Origin: Petrosia ficiformis
Taxonomy: Eukaryota; Porifera; Demospongiae; Haplosclerida; Petrosiidae
Direction: 5' to 3'
DNA: 64,000 nucleotides
Assembly (NCBI GenBank): GCA_947044365.1
Contig: OX345644.1
Span: 2,245,237 to 2,309,236 of the forward strand
The position numbers and the translations under genes are program-made. The notes beneath the pieces were generated by a model that was not told the origin of the DNA, did no database searches, and saw nothing but the letters and a program-made list of their open reading frames with translations. Position 1 is the stretch's first letter. The number at the start of each line of letters is the position of its first letter. Below are positions 23,465 through 35,536 of this stretch, one piece after another.

Positions 23465-23996
23465 CACTGTAAAAATAAAATAGTAACTTATAATTTATTG
23501 GTTAGTACAGTTGCAAAGAATAGCGGAATTTGTAATTTAATTGGTCGTTTAAGTTGTTATGACTGCATGGTGATATACATGTACTTGTACTAATAATCCA
23601 ATTTTGATTTCCCTATCCTGTCTAATAGATGTACAAAGTAAATATTTTAATTAAATTTTTGTAAGTTTCCAAACTTTCTTTGTGCATGAGATATAAGACA
23701 TGATAATTTATTATATTTGGTACAAGTATGTTACCATGCCAATATGAAATATCTCCTATTAGGTTCATAAAGAAGGTTTGGAAACCTAAAATGATTTAAT
23801 TAAAATGTTATTCTGCTTCTTTGTATATCTATCTAATAGACAGAATAAGAATAATTGGAATTGCAATTATTGGATTATAATTACATATATGTCACCATGC
23901 AGCCATAACAATAATTAACAATATCAATTAAATTACTATTCCTTGCCAGTGTACTAACAGACAAATTAGTTAATTAATAATTTTATTTTTGCAGTG
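23465..23996. mobile_element. TIR element, CACTG ends, upstream of FReD 12
   Basis: Starts CACTGTAAAAATA and ends TTTTTGCAGTG, with the internal GGTTAGTACAGTTGCAA block shared with 15536 and 45262. It ends 89 bases before the FReD 12 start codon, the same arrangement as at FReD 8. Confidence 0.6.
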
Positions 23997-24085
23997 TATG
24001 TTTAAGGATGTAGATATTTTTGGCCTATAAATAGTTGAAAACATATTATTTTCATTAGTGGATTATCACATAGTTAAACTCAAAA

Positions 24086-24808
<723 letters not shown>

Positions 24809-25249
24809 TACACACTGAGAGTGGAGAATGAAAAACATTTTTATTGCGCTGTTTATTGCATTCGAAAGCTCAAAATTTGAAACCAATACATGCAATATAA
24901 TTATAATTATTACATAAGTATACATAAGTATACATTCACATAGTATTACATGTAGTTCTGAGCTAAATAATAATGTAATGACACTATGAATTGAAATTAC
25001 TGAGTATTGGTTTATACACATACATGTACATATATACTACGACAACCAAAGTCATTGTAATTTGTTCTATTTCTAGAACTACGGCAGTAATTCACTGCTG
25101 ATTAAATTTAATGAATTTTCATCTCAAGAGTAGAATACCATGATTGTCTGCACACAAGAACACTTTCAAGGCACTGGATTATAATAATTATCTGCTGATA
25201 ATATTTCTGGCAATGTATATCTGTTGTTTCTAATTATATCTACAGCACT

Positions 25250-26645
25250 TTATACATGTACATCTGTACTACACATGTTCTATAACATGTATATTGATAC
25301 TCTTAGTATGCATTGAGATATCTTTAACTTCCAACTAAAGATTACTTTTTACAAACAAAATTGTATATCAAACACGAATACGAAACCTGGAATAGAATTT
25401 AATTGGAGTCTACAAGTAGGAAGTCTGAATTTCAGAATTGGTATATTTTGGTATATATAATTACTTTTTACAAGAAAAATTGTATATTAATTTAAAACAT
25501 GGATACAATTTATTTGACATCTAATTTCAGAATCGGTAATTGGAGTCTTTTCGTCCTTTGTTCATTTTACAAATTATTTATACACATTATGCACCTATGT
25601 GTGGTAAGCTAGAGTCCAGATTTCAGAAGGGAATCTCTGATCTTTCCAGTCAATCCAGGGCTGAAAATGGTACTAATGGCAGTACAAGGTACTCCAATAA
25701 CCAATTATGAAATTTGAAGGCATATGCACATGTGTATGCTTAAATTCTTTACACTTATATGCATATACATATTATAGTTGTGGTGGGTAGAGACTAATCT
25801 TCAGAAAGGAATTCTACCCAGGGCTGAAAATGGTACTGATGGCAGTAGATGTTTTACAAAAGATCTAGACTCCAATCACCAATTCTGCTACTTTTGTATT
25901 CCACATTTCCAACAAATTGCATTCATTTTTAAAGGCTTAAATGTTTATATTCATATTATTATGCACCTAGTTATGACATACAACTGAGGTAGTTATCTCA
26001 GTATTCAGATGACACAAAATGGTAGGCAATTCTAGTACCATGAGAACCCTTTTCATGTGTATAGTACAGATGTACATGTACAAATGATAAACTAGCTGTG
26101 ACTAAAGACTATAAAAACAATACACATAAAATAATTAAAAGTTACAACAAAATAAGATAAATGTAATTACAACTATATACTTATTTTTAGTCATTGGAAT
26201 GATTATGTAGACTGCATTTGTCATTAAGTAAATATCACAGTATTCAAATCACACAACGGAATGGAAGAGATTCTAGTGCCATTACTAATGGAAAGATCAG
26301 AGATTCCTTTCTGAACCCTCGACTCTAGCTCACCACATTTAGATGCATAATATGATTAACTTGTAAAGAATGTAAAATGAACAAAGGACAAAAGAGCTTT
26401 TGTATTCCAGATTTCCAATAAATTGTATTCATGTTTGATATACAATTTTTCTTGTAAAAAGTAATCTATAGTTGGAAGTTAAAGATATCTCAATGCATAT
26501 ATACTAAGAGTATTAATATACATGTTATAAAACATGTGTATAGTACAGATGTACATGTACAAATGATAAACTAGCTGTAACTATAGACTATAAAAATAAT
26601 ACACATAAAATAATTAAAGTTACAACAAAATAAGATAAATGTAAT
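25250..26645. repeat. Composite inverted-repeat region
   Basis: Left arm 25250-25690 is reverse-complementary, with gaps, to 26230-26560 (for example the AACTTCCAACTAAAGATTAC block against its complement near 26465, and GGAATCTCTGATCTTTCC against 26290). Inside are a direct repeat (25610-25690 and 25780-25870, GGGCTGAAAATGGTACT) and another (26040-26165 and 26533-26645). It looks like nested fold-back transposons. No credible gene. Confidence 0.65.
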
Positions 26646-27596
26646 GATACAAGTATTTTTAAGAAAGCATTCAAATGTGGATGACAAAACAACAAAAGAG
26701 AGTAGGGAATTCCACAACTGTACATTAGTCTGAGCTACGTGTATTTTACAATTCACTAGTCTAAGACACTATAAATTGAAGTGATTTTAACTCAGAACTG
26801 AATATTACTTCTTACATGTATATTAAACACGATCCATAATTATTACTGAACCCTTTTTTATAACATGTCTTTATAACCATTAAAGGTGTACCAATTTCAT
26901 TTAGTTTGGTATATTAAATTATAGTAGAGCTGTAATAATAAATAATTGTAAATACGTATATGCAGTTTAGCTAACTAAAAGACACTATATGTATTTAAAA
27001 CAGGTTTTACTTATAGTTAAATAAAACAACATTAACATACATCCAATTAAGTGTTTAAAAATACCATAAGTGTGTATTCTATATATTGTGTTCAAAGTAC
27101 ATTGCGTGATATAGATATATAGAAGCAATTAAGTGTTTAAAAAATACATAAATTATGTATTTCTTGTATTAAAACATCTACTGAATATTTTATTGTTTTA
27201 CCCATCGGAAAATAATTCTTCACGTGTCTCCAGACTACAGAATATAAAGAGTGAAAACAAATTACTACTTCTTGATAATGACGAACTAAATGAACATGGA
27301 GTTACTTGAACTTTTATTATTCACACAGTGTGTATTAAAACACAATGTGATTAGTACTATCATATAATTGTCTGTATTTTGGTTTTATATACTCATTCAA
27401 ACTTTTAATAATATATTTATATACACCTATTAAGATTTTTATTGTGTAGCACATTGCATTCCTTTTGTTTTGTTTTCAAAGCTCAAAATTCAGAAACAAT
27501 ACATGCAGCCCAATGCTGCATTCACACAAATAACAAATATTTAGGCACAAAAGAATTTACTTGATATTGCAAGGGGGGGCAAAAGATGGAACAAAC
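26646..27596. other. AT-rich spacer
   Basis: No gene is seen. A short direct repeat (AATTAAGTGTTTAAAAA, at 27045 and 27128) is present. The right edge abuts the relic FReD 13 and marks the start of the second copy of the segmental duplication. Confidence 0.5.
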
Positions 27597-27825
27597 TACA
27601 AACTGTGATTGGATCTAGAGGACTTTGAGAATGAAATACGTTATGCTAAATACTCTACATTCAATATTGGAGACAGTACTACTGACTATACTATCACCGT
27701 GGGAGGATATTCTCATTACTCTGGTGATGCTGGGGATTCAATGACAATTAGTGGACTTGGTTATGCAAATGGAATGAATTCTCTACTAATGATGGAGTGA
27801 GTACCAATTGTGCCGTTTTATCACT
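27597..27825 (+). pseudogene. FReD pseudogene 13 (exon 3 fragment)
   Basis: Only the middle of a fibrinogen exon remains: [30 protein letters not shown] with a duplicated S-H-Y-S insertion, and SGLGYANGMN. It carries the same ACTACAAACTGTGATTGGAT deletion junction as FReD 1. Frameshifted after GMN and lost after the NCAV codons. Confidence 0.8.
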
Positions 27826-29414
27826 GTAAAAAGTAATAGGTTATTTTAACCTTCAGTTGGTTACAGGAGTTTCAATGTAAATCTTATTTTCCTGAATGTT
27901 GATTTGTTTTTCCTGTTAGGTAACATTTACAAGTCACAGTTCATTTGATCTTGATCTATATAAAGTACATGTCATAATAAACCATACAGTAACAAATATA
28001 TTAATATAATGTAGCTATATACACAGCATAGTATTATAGGTATAAACTGTGGTGTATTATATTAGTATTCCAATTCTAACATCTGTGAAGACAACAGATG
28101 TTACTTGCTCATTCCAGAGTAATTAGTATAATTATGTATTTGTAATTACAATAGTAATTAACATCTGTTGTAGTCCACAGATATTCAAGAAGTTGACAGA
28201 TATAATGAAATTACTAAGTGATATTGTACATACATTATTTAGTGCTACATACTTTTTTATTAATTTTATAAACTTTTAATCATTGATTGGATAATTTTTG
28301 TTTTGTGCACGTATTATAGCTAAAGCATCTTAATTCTACATTATTGGAAGTTCAATTGTATATATAATTGTTCATAATGTGTAACGTTAAAACAATTTTA
28401 TAACTAATGTCTGTTCCCATTCACGATGACCTTAAAATTAGGACATATTGATTTTATATATCATATTGTGTATACTTCATTATCAAGTTACAGTATAATC
28501 ATGTATTAATTAACCTTAGACATTAAACTATACTTTAATGTCATAAGGTTAATACATGATTATAGATTATACTGTAACTTGATAATGAAGTAGTGGATTG
28601 AAATTTGACATACACAAAAAAGAATGGGAAGGATAATTATATGAAAGTGGTGAAGGTGAAAAGATTGTTGGTCATTCCAAACTAACATTTTGAATGACCT
28701 AATTACATTTTTGTCACCTTGTTTACATCTCAACTATCATTTAATCATCTTATCATAATTAGGTATAATAATTTATTTACCTAATTTTCATAAGTTATAG
28801 GTGCTTTTAACGTTTTTATAAAATAGATATTTTTAAGGTCATGTAGTAATAACTGCGTAAAATAAGGATCCTGATACAATAATTAAACTAAAATATAATT
28901 ATTATGATCATTTCTACTAAAAAAATAAAAGAAAATGTGCTTGATCTCCTTTCAAAATAAGAAGAGTGGAGAAACTAATAATTCTAAAAGTCGCAAGATG
29001 TTGATTAGTTGCAATCATAGGGATAGTTTTTTCTTTGTATAATTACGTTGCTACAGTTGAGGGATGTGAGACTACAGGTTGGAACTACCATGCAGATAAA
29101 AAACCCTTCAATAAGATTTGTAATTGACATGTTATTTGTATCAAATATTGGTTACTAAGATCAAAGGTCAAAGGTCAACGAAGGCATATTCTTGACAATT
29201 TTGTTCTTTTCAGTACAATTTATAACTAATGTATTTACTTGAAATAATGGCAAATGTATTACTCATTTTGTAACATACCAGGAATCCACAAGAAGTAGAC
29301 TGATGATGTCTCAATAGAAATTATGAGTATAGTAATTGTTATTTGATACTCATTACAACACATAACAATGCAATAACAATACCTTCATGTTACTCCATAG
29401 TGTCCAAATCCAAA
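27826..29414. other. Spacer, second copy of segmental duplication
   Basis: Colinear with 1328-2501 from about 28260 on. Contains a 120-bp palindrome (28473-28592), an inverted pair of AACATCTGT blocks (28078 and 28158), and a MITE end near 29010. No gene is seen. Confidence 0.6.
28473..28592. repeat. 120-bp palindrome
   Basis: TACTTCATTATCAAGTTACA...TGTAACTTGATAATGAAGTA with arms of about 55 bases and a short loop near 28528. Only one arm is present in the first duplicate (1570-1640), and an inverted single arm sits in intron 2 of the VWA5A-like gene (40270-40340), so this is a mobile unit. Confidence 0.75.
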
Positions 29415-29812
29415 ATGTTGTTGATGCTCTTGTTCCTGACTCTCAGTACAACTGCACTAGTTGAGAGTAGTTCATATTGTATGACTGATTGTAATAGTCC
29501 ATTAAGTCAGTCCTCACTGTATGAACAAATATGTTGTTGTCCATGTAATACTGGAAAGAACTACAAATTGAGAAAGGGTAAAACTATTGAGATTATCACG
29601 TGTTCACCCAACATACCTGAATCTTGTCAAAATGAAGGTATAGTCATACTTATGTTTAGTCTTCCTGCACATATATATACAGTTTTAATTATAAATATTA
29701 TACAGATTGTGATGCTGATTTTTGCTGTAAAAAATGGTATGCAAATGGCTCCATTAGAATCGGTGTTTACACGTGTTTGTCAAACCTGCTACTCAACTTT
29801 GACAGAAGGTGA
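29415..29812 (+). pseudogene. FReD 14, exon 1-2 unit lacking the fibrinogen core
   Basis: Exon 1 (29415-29637) is intact: signal peptide MLLMLLFLTLSTTALVESSS and cysteine module (QICCCPC, TCSPNIPESC). Exon 2 (29706-29812) splices in phase and gives CDADFCCKKWYANGSIRIGVYT, then leaves the family pattern (CLSNLLLNFDRR) and stops. No exon 3 follows. A product of about 109 residues, a secreted cysteine-rich peptide, is possible. If the 68-base intron is retained instead, the frame stays open to 29945, passes a hydrophobic stretch (LPAHIYTVLIINIIQIVMLI) and enters the frame of the downstream PH-domain exons. I regard it as a decayed FReD, with the fusion as a hypothesis. Confidence 0.6.
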
Positions 29813-30409
29813 AGAAATTCCAAATGATAATACTACATCCAGTAGATCATCACTAAGAAGACCGTTTTTTTACATCCTTAAAGAAAGTCAGTATGCCATC
29901 AGTACTAACAGAGGTAAGTATCTTTTGTATAATCAAGAGGAATGATTACTTTATAATTCCATAAAGATTCCTTTATAGTAGCTGTTTAAGGCCCTCGAGC
30001 TGAAATATTCTTTTATAAATGATATTTTATTGTGTTAATATACTTTCAAAGAAAAACTGTCATCGATACTGTATAGTGAGTAATTTTCACATGGATAAAA
30101 ATTCACCAATTTCACCAGTCCAGTGCATGTGACAAAGATTTAAATTTACCCATTGCATATACCAGTATTGATGATCATTCGGCTTCTGTTTATAGTAAAG
30201 CTGTTCTGATTTCCAGATGCTTTTATAAATACAGTAACCACGAATATAACACCCTTTCTCCATGTTCATACAGATTGGGGTTAAATTAGGAATTTGATTT
30301 CATTGCTGTTAAGTAAAAAAAATTACCAAACATTTTGTTTCATTGCATTACTGCTGTGATTATTTTTCCTAATGAAGATTATCCACTATACAGTAATGGA
30401 GTGTTTAGC

Positions 30410-30537
30410 ATGTGTGAGTATGAGTGTTTAGAGTAATGGGGTATGTAGTAGTGGTGTGTGAGTATGAGTGTTTAGAGTAATGGGATATGTAGTAGTGGTG
30501 TGTGAGTATGAGTGTTTAGAGTAATGGGGTATGTAGC
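30410..30537. repeat. 44-bp minisatellite, three units
   Basis: Three near-identical units of about 44 bases containing GTGTGAGTATGAGTGTTTAG and AGTAATGGGGTATGTAG. Located in a putative intron of PH copy 2. Confidence 0.85.
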
Positions 30538-30643
30538 GTTTTAGTATGACAATACTGACCACTTGTAGTTATAATTATAGTATGAATGGTTTCTAGTTAT
30601 AGTTAATTAACTAAAATAATATTAGGCTTATGGAAGGGTTTAA

Positions 30644-31240
30644 GGTTGTAGTCTTTTCCGTGGGCGGATGCTACTCCAATCAGTTTCTAGTCTTGCCAGC
30701 TTCTTGCTGCATACAATGATTACAATCTGGTTCAATTCTGTATCTTTTGGAAGCCACACCCACCCGGGGTATAATTATTGGGCCTAAATGTTTTCACTGA
30801 TAGTTTATTTTCAGAAACAAAGCTAAACACGGACCACGGGTGGTGGAGGGGGCGGTGGGGTAACTGTAGTTGCTCTCTGAGAAAGATCGGAGTTTGATAG
30901 TGTCTAGAAAGGTAAATTTTATGGTTTCAGTGAAAAGCTACAGAATTCAGCTTTCTTCAGCCTCTTGTAACTTTAAAAGTAAAATGAATTTGCAGAAAAC
31001 GGCTTCGTAACTTTTCTCAAAATACTGGTGCACGCCATGTATGGTGGGCGTGGCTTTTGTGGTTTTGTACTTATGTTAATTGGAAAAATGGCAATTTTAA
31101 CAATATTTCTTTAATTACAGGACAATATAAAGCTGATCGGAAGATTAGAAGGCTGCTATTACACCAGGTTAGAGTCATATTATATAATATTCTATTTTGA
31201 AACTGATTGGAGTCGCATCCGCCCACTCCCTAGTACCACC
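30644..31240. mobile_element. TTAA-flanked TIR element (piggyBac/Kolobok-like)
   Basis: TTAA lies on both sides (30640-30643 and 31241-31244). The ends are inverted repeats of about 45 bases: GGTTGTAGTC...GTGGGCGGATGC..ACTCCAATCAGTTTC on the left, its complement on the right (31199-31240). TTAA targets are typical of piggyBac and Kolobok. No transposase ORF, so non-autonomous. It encloses the putative 47-base exon of PH copy 2. Confidence 0.8.
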
Positions 31241-31713
31241 TTAATGGGATTCAAAATCACGTCAGGACAAGATCCCTTTTAACACTTAATGAAAAATCTC
31301 TGTTCATTTTCCAGTCCTAGTACATTGAATATATTCAGTAAATTTCAATATATTTTTTATTTCACTTTCAGGTAAAAGCCCGGGACCAGAGTGCACAGAT
31401 TGGAGGATAGCTGTTTTATCGTAGAGACAAATCAAGACAGTGGAAGAAGAAATGGTTTGTAGTCTTTAACCTGGTCATGTACGAGTTTAAGAAACACGAG
31501 GTGAGATATGCAGCATCAAAATTAATTATAATTATATAAAGAGACAAAATATCAAATTGTCTTGCAGATTAATTATCTCCTTTTATACACTTATAATTTT
31601 ACATAATAAAAAGCTGACGAAATTGATTAAGTCAGCAATGTCTATTTGTTACCACAAAGTAATCATAGGGATACTTTTTTCTCCATAATCTTGTATTTTT
31701 ATGGCTCATAGGA

Positions 31714-32058
31714 CCATCCCTATGATTGCTTTTCTCACGGGTTCGATGTATGTTTATATACATGTTTGTGGCCACTTACGTGAGTATGTGTTGTATACGT
31801 AGTTAAGGAAGTACGTCATTCCGGGGGGCTCGGTCAATTAATGGAAGTGGCGTGTAAAAGAACGCTCGTTCAAGCTCTACAAACCAGCAGAAAGAAGCTA
31901 TGTAGTTACGTAAAAACTGCTAGCTATTCTACCTGAAATATAATCTTTTAAAAGGTAGATAATCAAAATAATAACTATAATAGGCTGATGTCTTTCAAGC
32001 ATGATAAAGTTAGCCATGACTACTGAATGATGGACACCACAAAGCAGTCATAGGGATA
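31714..32058. mobile_element. MITE, CCCTATGATTGC family, complete copy
   Basis: Ends CCATCCCTATGATTGCTTTT and CAAAGCAGTCATAGGGATAC are inverted. The internal block CGGTCAATTAATGG is shared with the copies at 3160 and 20848. Sits in the intron between PH exons at 31500 and 32092. A second solo end lies at 31655-31675. Confidence 0.7.
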
Positions 32059-32225
32059 CTTTTTTCTCTATATATCTTGTGTTTTTTTTAGGATGTTACT
32101 GCTCAACAGAGTATTCCATTACCTAGTTATGAAGTGACTAGTCCAGTATCTGTAAGTCTATACAATAAATTATCTGTACATATTAACAGTATAAATAGCA
32201 CATGACATTATGAGTAGCACATGAT

Positions 32226-32646
32226 TAATGTATGTACATGTACATGTATGTATGTATGTATGTATGTACATGTACATGTGTGTATGTATGTATGTATGTA
32301 TGTATGTACATGTATGTATGTATGTATGTATGTATGTATGTATGTATGTATGTATGTTTGTACATATGTATGTATGCATGTATGCATGTATGTATGTACA
32401 TGTACATGTGTGTATGTATGTATGTATGTATGTACATGTATGTATGTATGTACATGTATGTATGTATGTATGTATGTATGTATGTATGTATGTATGTATG
32501 TATGTATGTATGTATGTATGTACATATGTATGTATGCATGTATGTATTGTATGTATGTATGTATGTACATGTATGTATGTATGTATGTATGTATGTATGT
32601 ACATGTATATATGTATGTAGGTTTGTATGTATGTATATATGTATAC

Positions 32647-32677
<31 letters not shown>

Positions 32678-32690
32678 CATGTACGTATGT
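32226..32690. repeat. TATG microsatellite, about 465 bp
   Basis: Nearly pure TATG with TACATG variants. It is responsible for several overlapping 130-180-codon ORFs on both strands that are all simple-repeat artefacts. Confidence 0.95.
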
Positions 32691-33981
32691 ATGAAACCCT
32701 ATATAGCATATTTGCCATCAAGGTCTCAAATTTCGTTGGAAAGCTGAATTTTGATCAGCCACATAATGCAGTATACATATATTACATGTGTCATGTCCTG
32801 CACTATTATGATCAGTGTTTTGTAATCTGATAGAGTTTGAATGATCCACTTGTATTTAGTCTTCAACATTCCAGAGCAGGGAAACTTCTTTTCAAAGCGG
32901 AAGATGAGGACCAATTAGAGAGGTAATTATAATTGGACACTATCAACTCTATACTATATACATTATATGTTGAGTGCACAAGAACTTGTTATAATATCAT
33001 TAGCACTAGAAATGAGTTGTGAAAACACCACATTAAAGTAATTTTACATTTAAGAATATAGCCTTAATATAATTATGAGACACTTTCCTACAAACTAATT
33101 TTGATCAAACATTTATTTTTAATCACTCACCATTTCTGAATCACCATTTTGTACAGGAAGTCAATGAAATTTGAAGGTTCTTCATGGATATTAAATTTCA
33201 TTGACTTTCTATACAAAAGGACGGAGTGCCAAGTAACAACTATTTTGCAAGAAAGTGTCCCTTTCAGAAATTAAGTTACATTTTTCTATTCACAGATGGG
33301 TTGAGGTGTTACAAAAAGCCGTCAGAGGAGAGACTATTCGTGTTTGAAATACAAATTTTATTTCTCAGTTATAACCTCACTTCTCTCTTGATTTTCATTT
33401 TACTTTGAATTTTCCTTAACACTAAAACAAATAGTTGTTTTTATGTATTTACTGTGACTATACATGTGTTCAGTTTAATAGTGTATTGTTTTAATATGAC
33501 TATCATTTTAATTATTATTATTATTATTTGACATTAATTGACAGTCTTTTGTTGTTGTTTATTGTACAATGTTTATGAGATGTGGTATAGTATGTTATGT
33601 ACTTTAAACAGATCCATGAGTAATTTACTACATATATCTGTATTTTCCCAGTTAGAGATACATGTATATGTTCTAACTCAGATTACTTGTAGTGGTAGTA
33701 AAATACAGCACTTGAGATAAGGTCACACAACTTTTTCTAATTTCTGCTGTGAGGATTCAGTTTGTGTTACTATTATAGTTACTTCATATGTACATGCAGC
33801 ATTGTAACTAACCTGTCTAGATATGCGTTATGTATGTATATATCAATGAAATTGTCAAAAAATGAATGGCATGAGTAGGTATGTACACATCACAAGAATG
33901 CAGTAATATAATTATATCTGTCTATAGTGAGTAAAACAGTTTCAATTCCTGACAATATCTTTACGTATGTCACTGTCCAAA

Positions 33982-34955
33982 ATGTTACCAATGCTCTTGT
34001 TCTTGGCTCTTGGTATCACAGTTGAGAGTAGTTCGTACTGTATGACTGATTGTAATAGTCCATTACGTAAACCCTCACTGTATGAACAAGTATGTTGTTG
34101 TCCATGTAATATTGGAAAGAACTTCAAATTGAAAAAAGACAAGATAACTGAGATTGTCATGTGTCCACCTAACATACCTGATTCATGTCAATATGAAGGT
34201 AATATCCATATTAGTGTATCATTTATTGGTTTTATCAAATGAATGTAGATCTTGAATGTAATAACAGCAGAACTGACTGTAAAGAGTGGTTTACGAATGG
34301 TAGCACTACAAGTGGTGTTTACACTATTAATCCTGATGAAGGAATTCCATTTGAGGTTAGTGTATCAATCATTACTTTAAACTATAGTATATACATGTAT
34401 CATATTGTATTGTAGGTGTATTGTGATATGGAAACTGATGGTGGTGGATGGACTGTTTTTCAGAGGAGGAAGGACGGATCAGTTGACTTTTATCGTAATT
34501 GGACTGACTATGAGGAAGGGTTTGGTGATCTCAATGGAGAATTCTGGTTGGGACTAAGTAAGATGCATCGTCTAACTCAAAATGGAACAGACTACACACT
34601 GAGAGTGGATCTGGAGGACTTTGAGAATGAAACACGTTATGCTAAATACTCTACATTTAATATTGGAGATAGTACTACTGACTATACTATCACCGTGGGA
34701 GGATATTCTGGTGATGCTGGAGATTCATTAGCATATCACAATGGAAACAAATTCAGTACTAAGGATAGAGATAATGATCTAAATGGTGGTAATTGTGCTG
34801 TTACATTCAGTGGAGCTTGGTGGTATTATACTTGTTATCGCTCAAACCTCAATGGTCTTTATCTTGAAGAATATAATACGAGTGGAGTTACCTGGTATGA
34901 TTTTAGAAGTTATGACTCTCTTAAATTCACAGAGATGAAACTTCAAAAAAATTGA
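33982..34955 (+). CDS. Secreted fibrinogen-related domain protein (FReD 15)
   Basis: Exons 33982-34198, 34249-34355 and 34416-34955 encode 287 residues. It is the duplicate of FReD 3, as shown by matching flanks and the colinear PH exons upstream. The signal peptide is MLPMLLFLALGITVESSS and the module has VCCCPC and MCPPNIPDSC. Exon 2 has a three-residue extension (NNSRTDCKEW). The fibrinogen domain is complete, with DRDNDLNGGNCAV and [18 protein letters not shown]. Unlike FReD 3, intron 1 is 50 bases and not a multiple of three, so splicing is required, which supports the exon model for the whole family. Ligand unknown. An in-frame Met at 33967 is an alternative start. Confidence 0.87.
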
Positions 34956-35536
34956 TTTGTAAATGAAAATTGTTAATAATGTGTCTCATGTTATGTGCTA
35001 ATGCTACATAATTAAGCCATTTGCTTTGTTATTTACAAAACATTTAATCATTGATTGGGTAGTCTTTGTTTTGTGTACATAGCTGAGTATCATAGTTCTA
35101 CATTGTTGAAATTTGAAGTATAATTATGTCTATTAGTATTATGTTTATAACAATGTGATAAAAGATTTTTATAACTAATTATCATTTTTTCACCCTGCTT
35201 ATATCCCAACTACCATTTAACTGTCTTATTATAATAGGTAGCTTGAGCTCCTTTCAAAATAAGAAGAGTGGAGAAATAGTGCACGAGTGCCGGGATAAGG
35301 TTCATTATAGCTATGTACATGCATGTCACTATAATTACTTGTATAAGTATATAACTAATCACTGTAATATACACATTATATATAACTGGTGAGTGAATAA
35401 GAATGAACATATACACATTACTTTATATAATCCTCTTTTAACATGTATATATTCCAAACGATAATGATGTACATTTTAGTGATTTTACAAGGTGTGGCAC
35501 GAGTTGAGTTAAGCCACGCCTAAATTAAAATTAAAT
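34956..35536. other. Spacer and TTC7 upstream region
   Basis: Contains AAAATAAGAAGAGTGGAGAAA-type sequence shared with the FReD spacers, ACACATCACT-type MITE debris (35330-35420), and a block (35439-35510, ending GTGGCACGAGTTGAG) that recurs at 3860-3980. So part of the TTC7 promoter region is shared with the duplicated PH locus. Confidence 0.55.

Larger units (their letters stand above)
29790..33347 (+). pseudogene. PH-domain gene, copy 2, with a nonsense codon
   Basis: Candidate exons in compatible phase are: one ending 29913 (SSLRRPFFYILKESQYAIST), 31121-31167, 31372-31500, 32092-32151, 32834-32922 and 33296-33347 with stop TGA. The last four form a PH domain: LFYRRDKSRQWKKKWFVVFN, DVTAQQSIPLPSYEV, LNDPLVFSLQHSRAGKLLF, and the C-terminal helix RWVEVLQKAVRG with the expected Trp. 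The spacing resembles PH domains of RhoGEF-type proteins such as FARP/FGD, but I cannot assign the gene. At 31408-31410 a TAG replaces the residue before LFYRR, where PH domains usually have a Trp or Tyr, so the domain is interrupted. The exon is 129 bases, so skipping it keeps frame but destroys the fold. The 5' end is unknown. The 31121-31167 exon lies inside a TTAA-flanked transposon and may be spurious. Confidence 0.55.

Noticed and set aside
30410..30537. Possible CRISPR-like array
   Set aside because: The 44-bp units are contiguous tandem copies without distinct spacers; a minisatellite in an animal intron.
32170..32747. Six overlapping ORFs of 130-183 codons rich in MYVC or HTYI
   Set aside because: All are translations of a TATG microsatellite, open in several frames on both strands because the repeat lacks stops. 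The same applies at 6045-6726 and 44774-45204.
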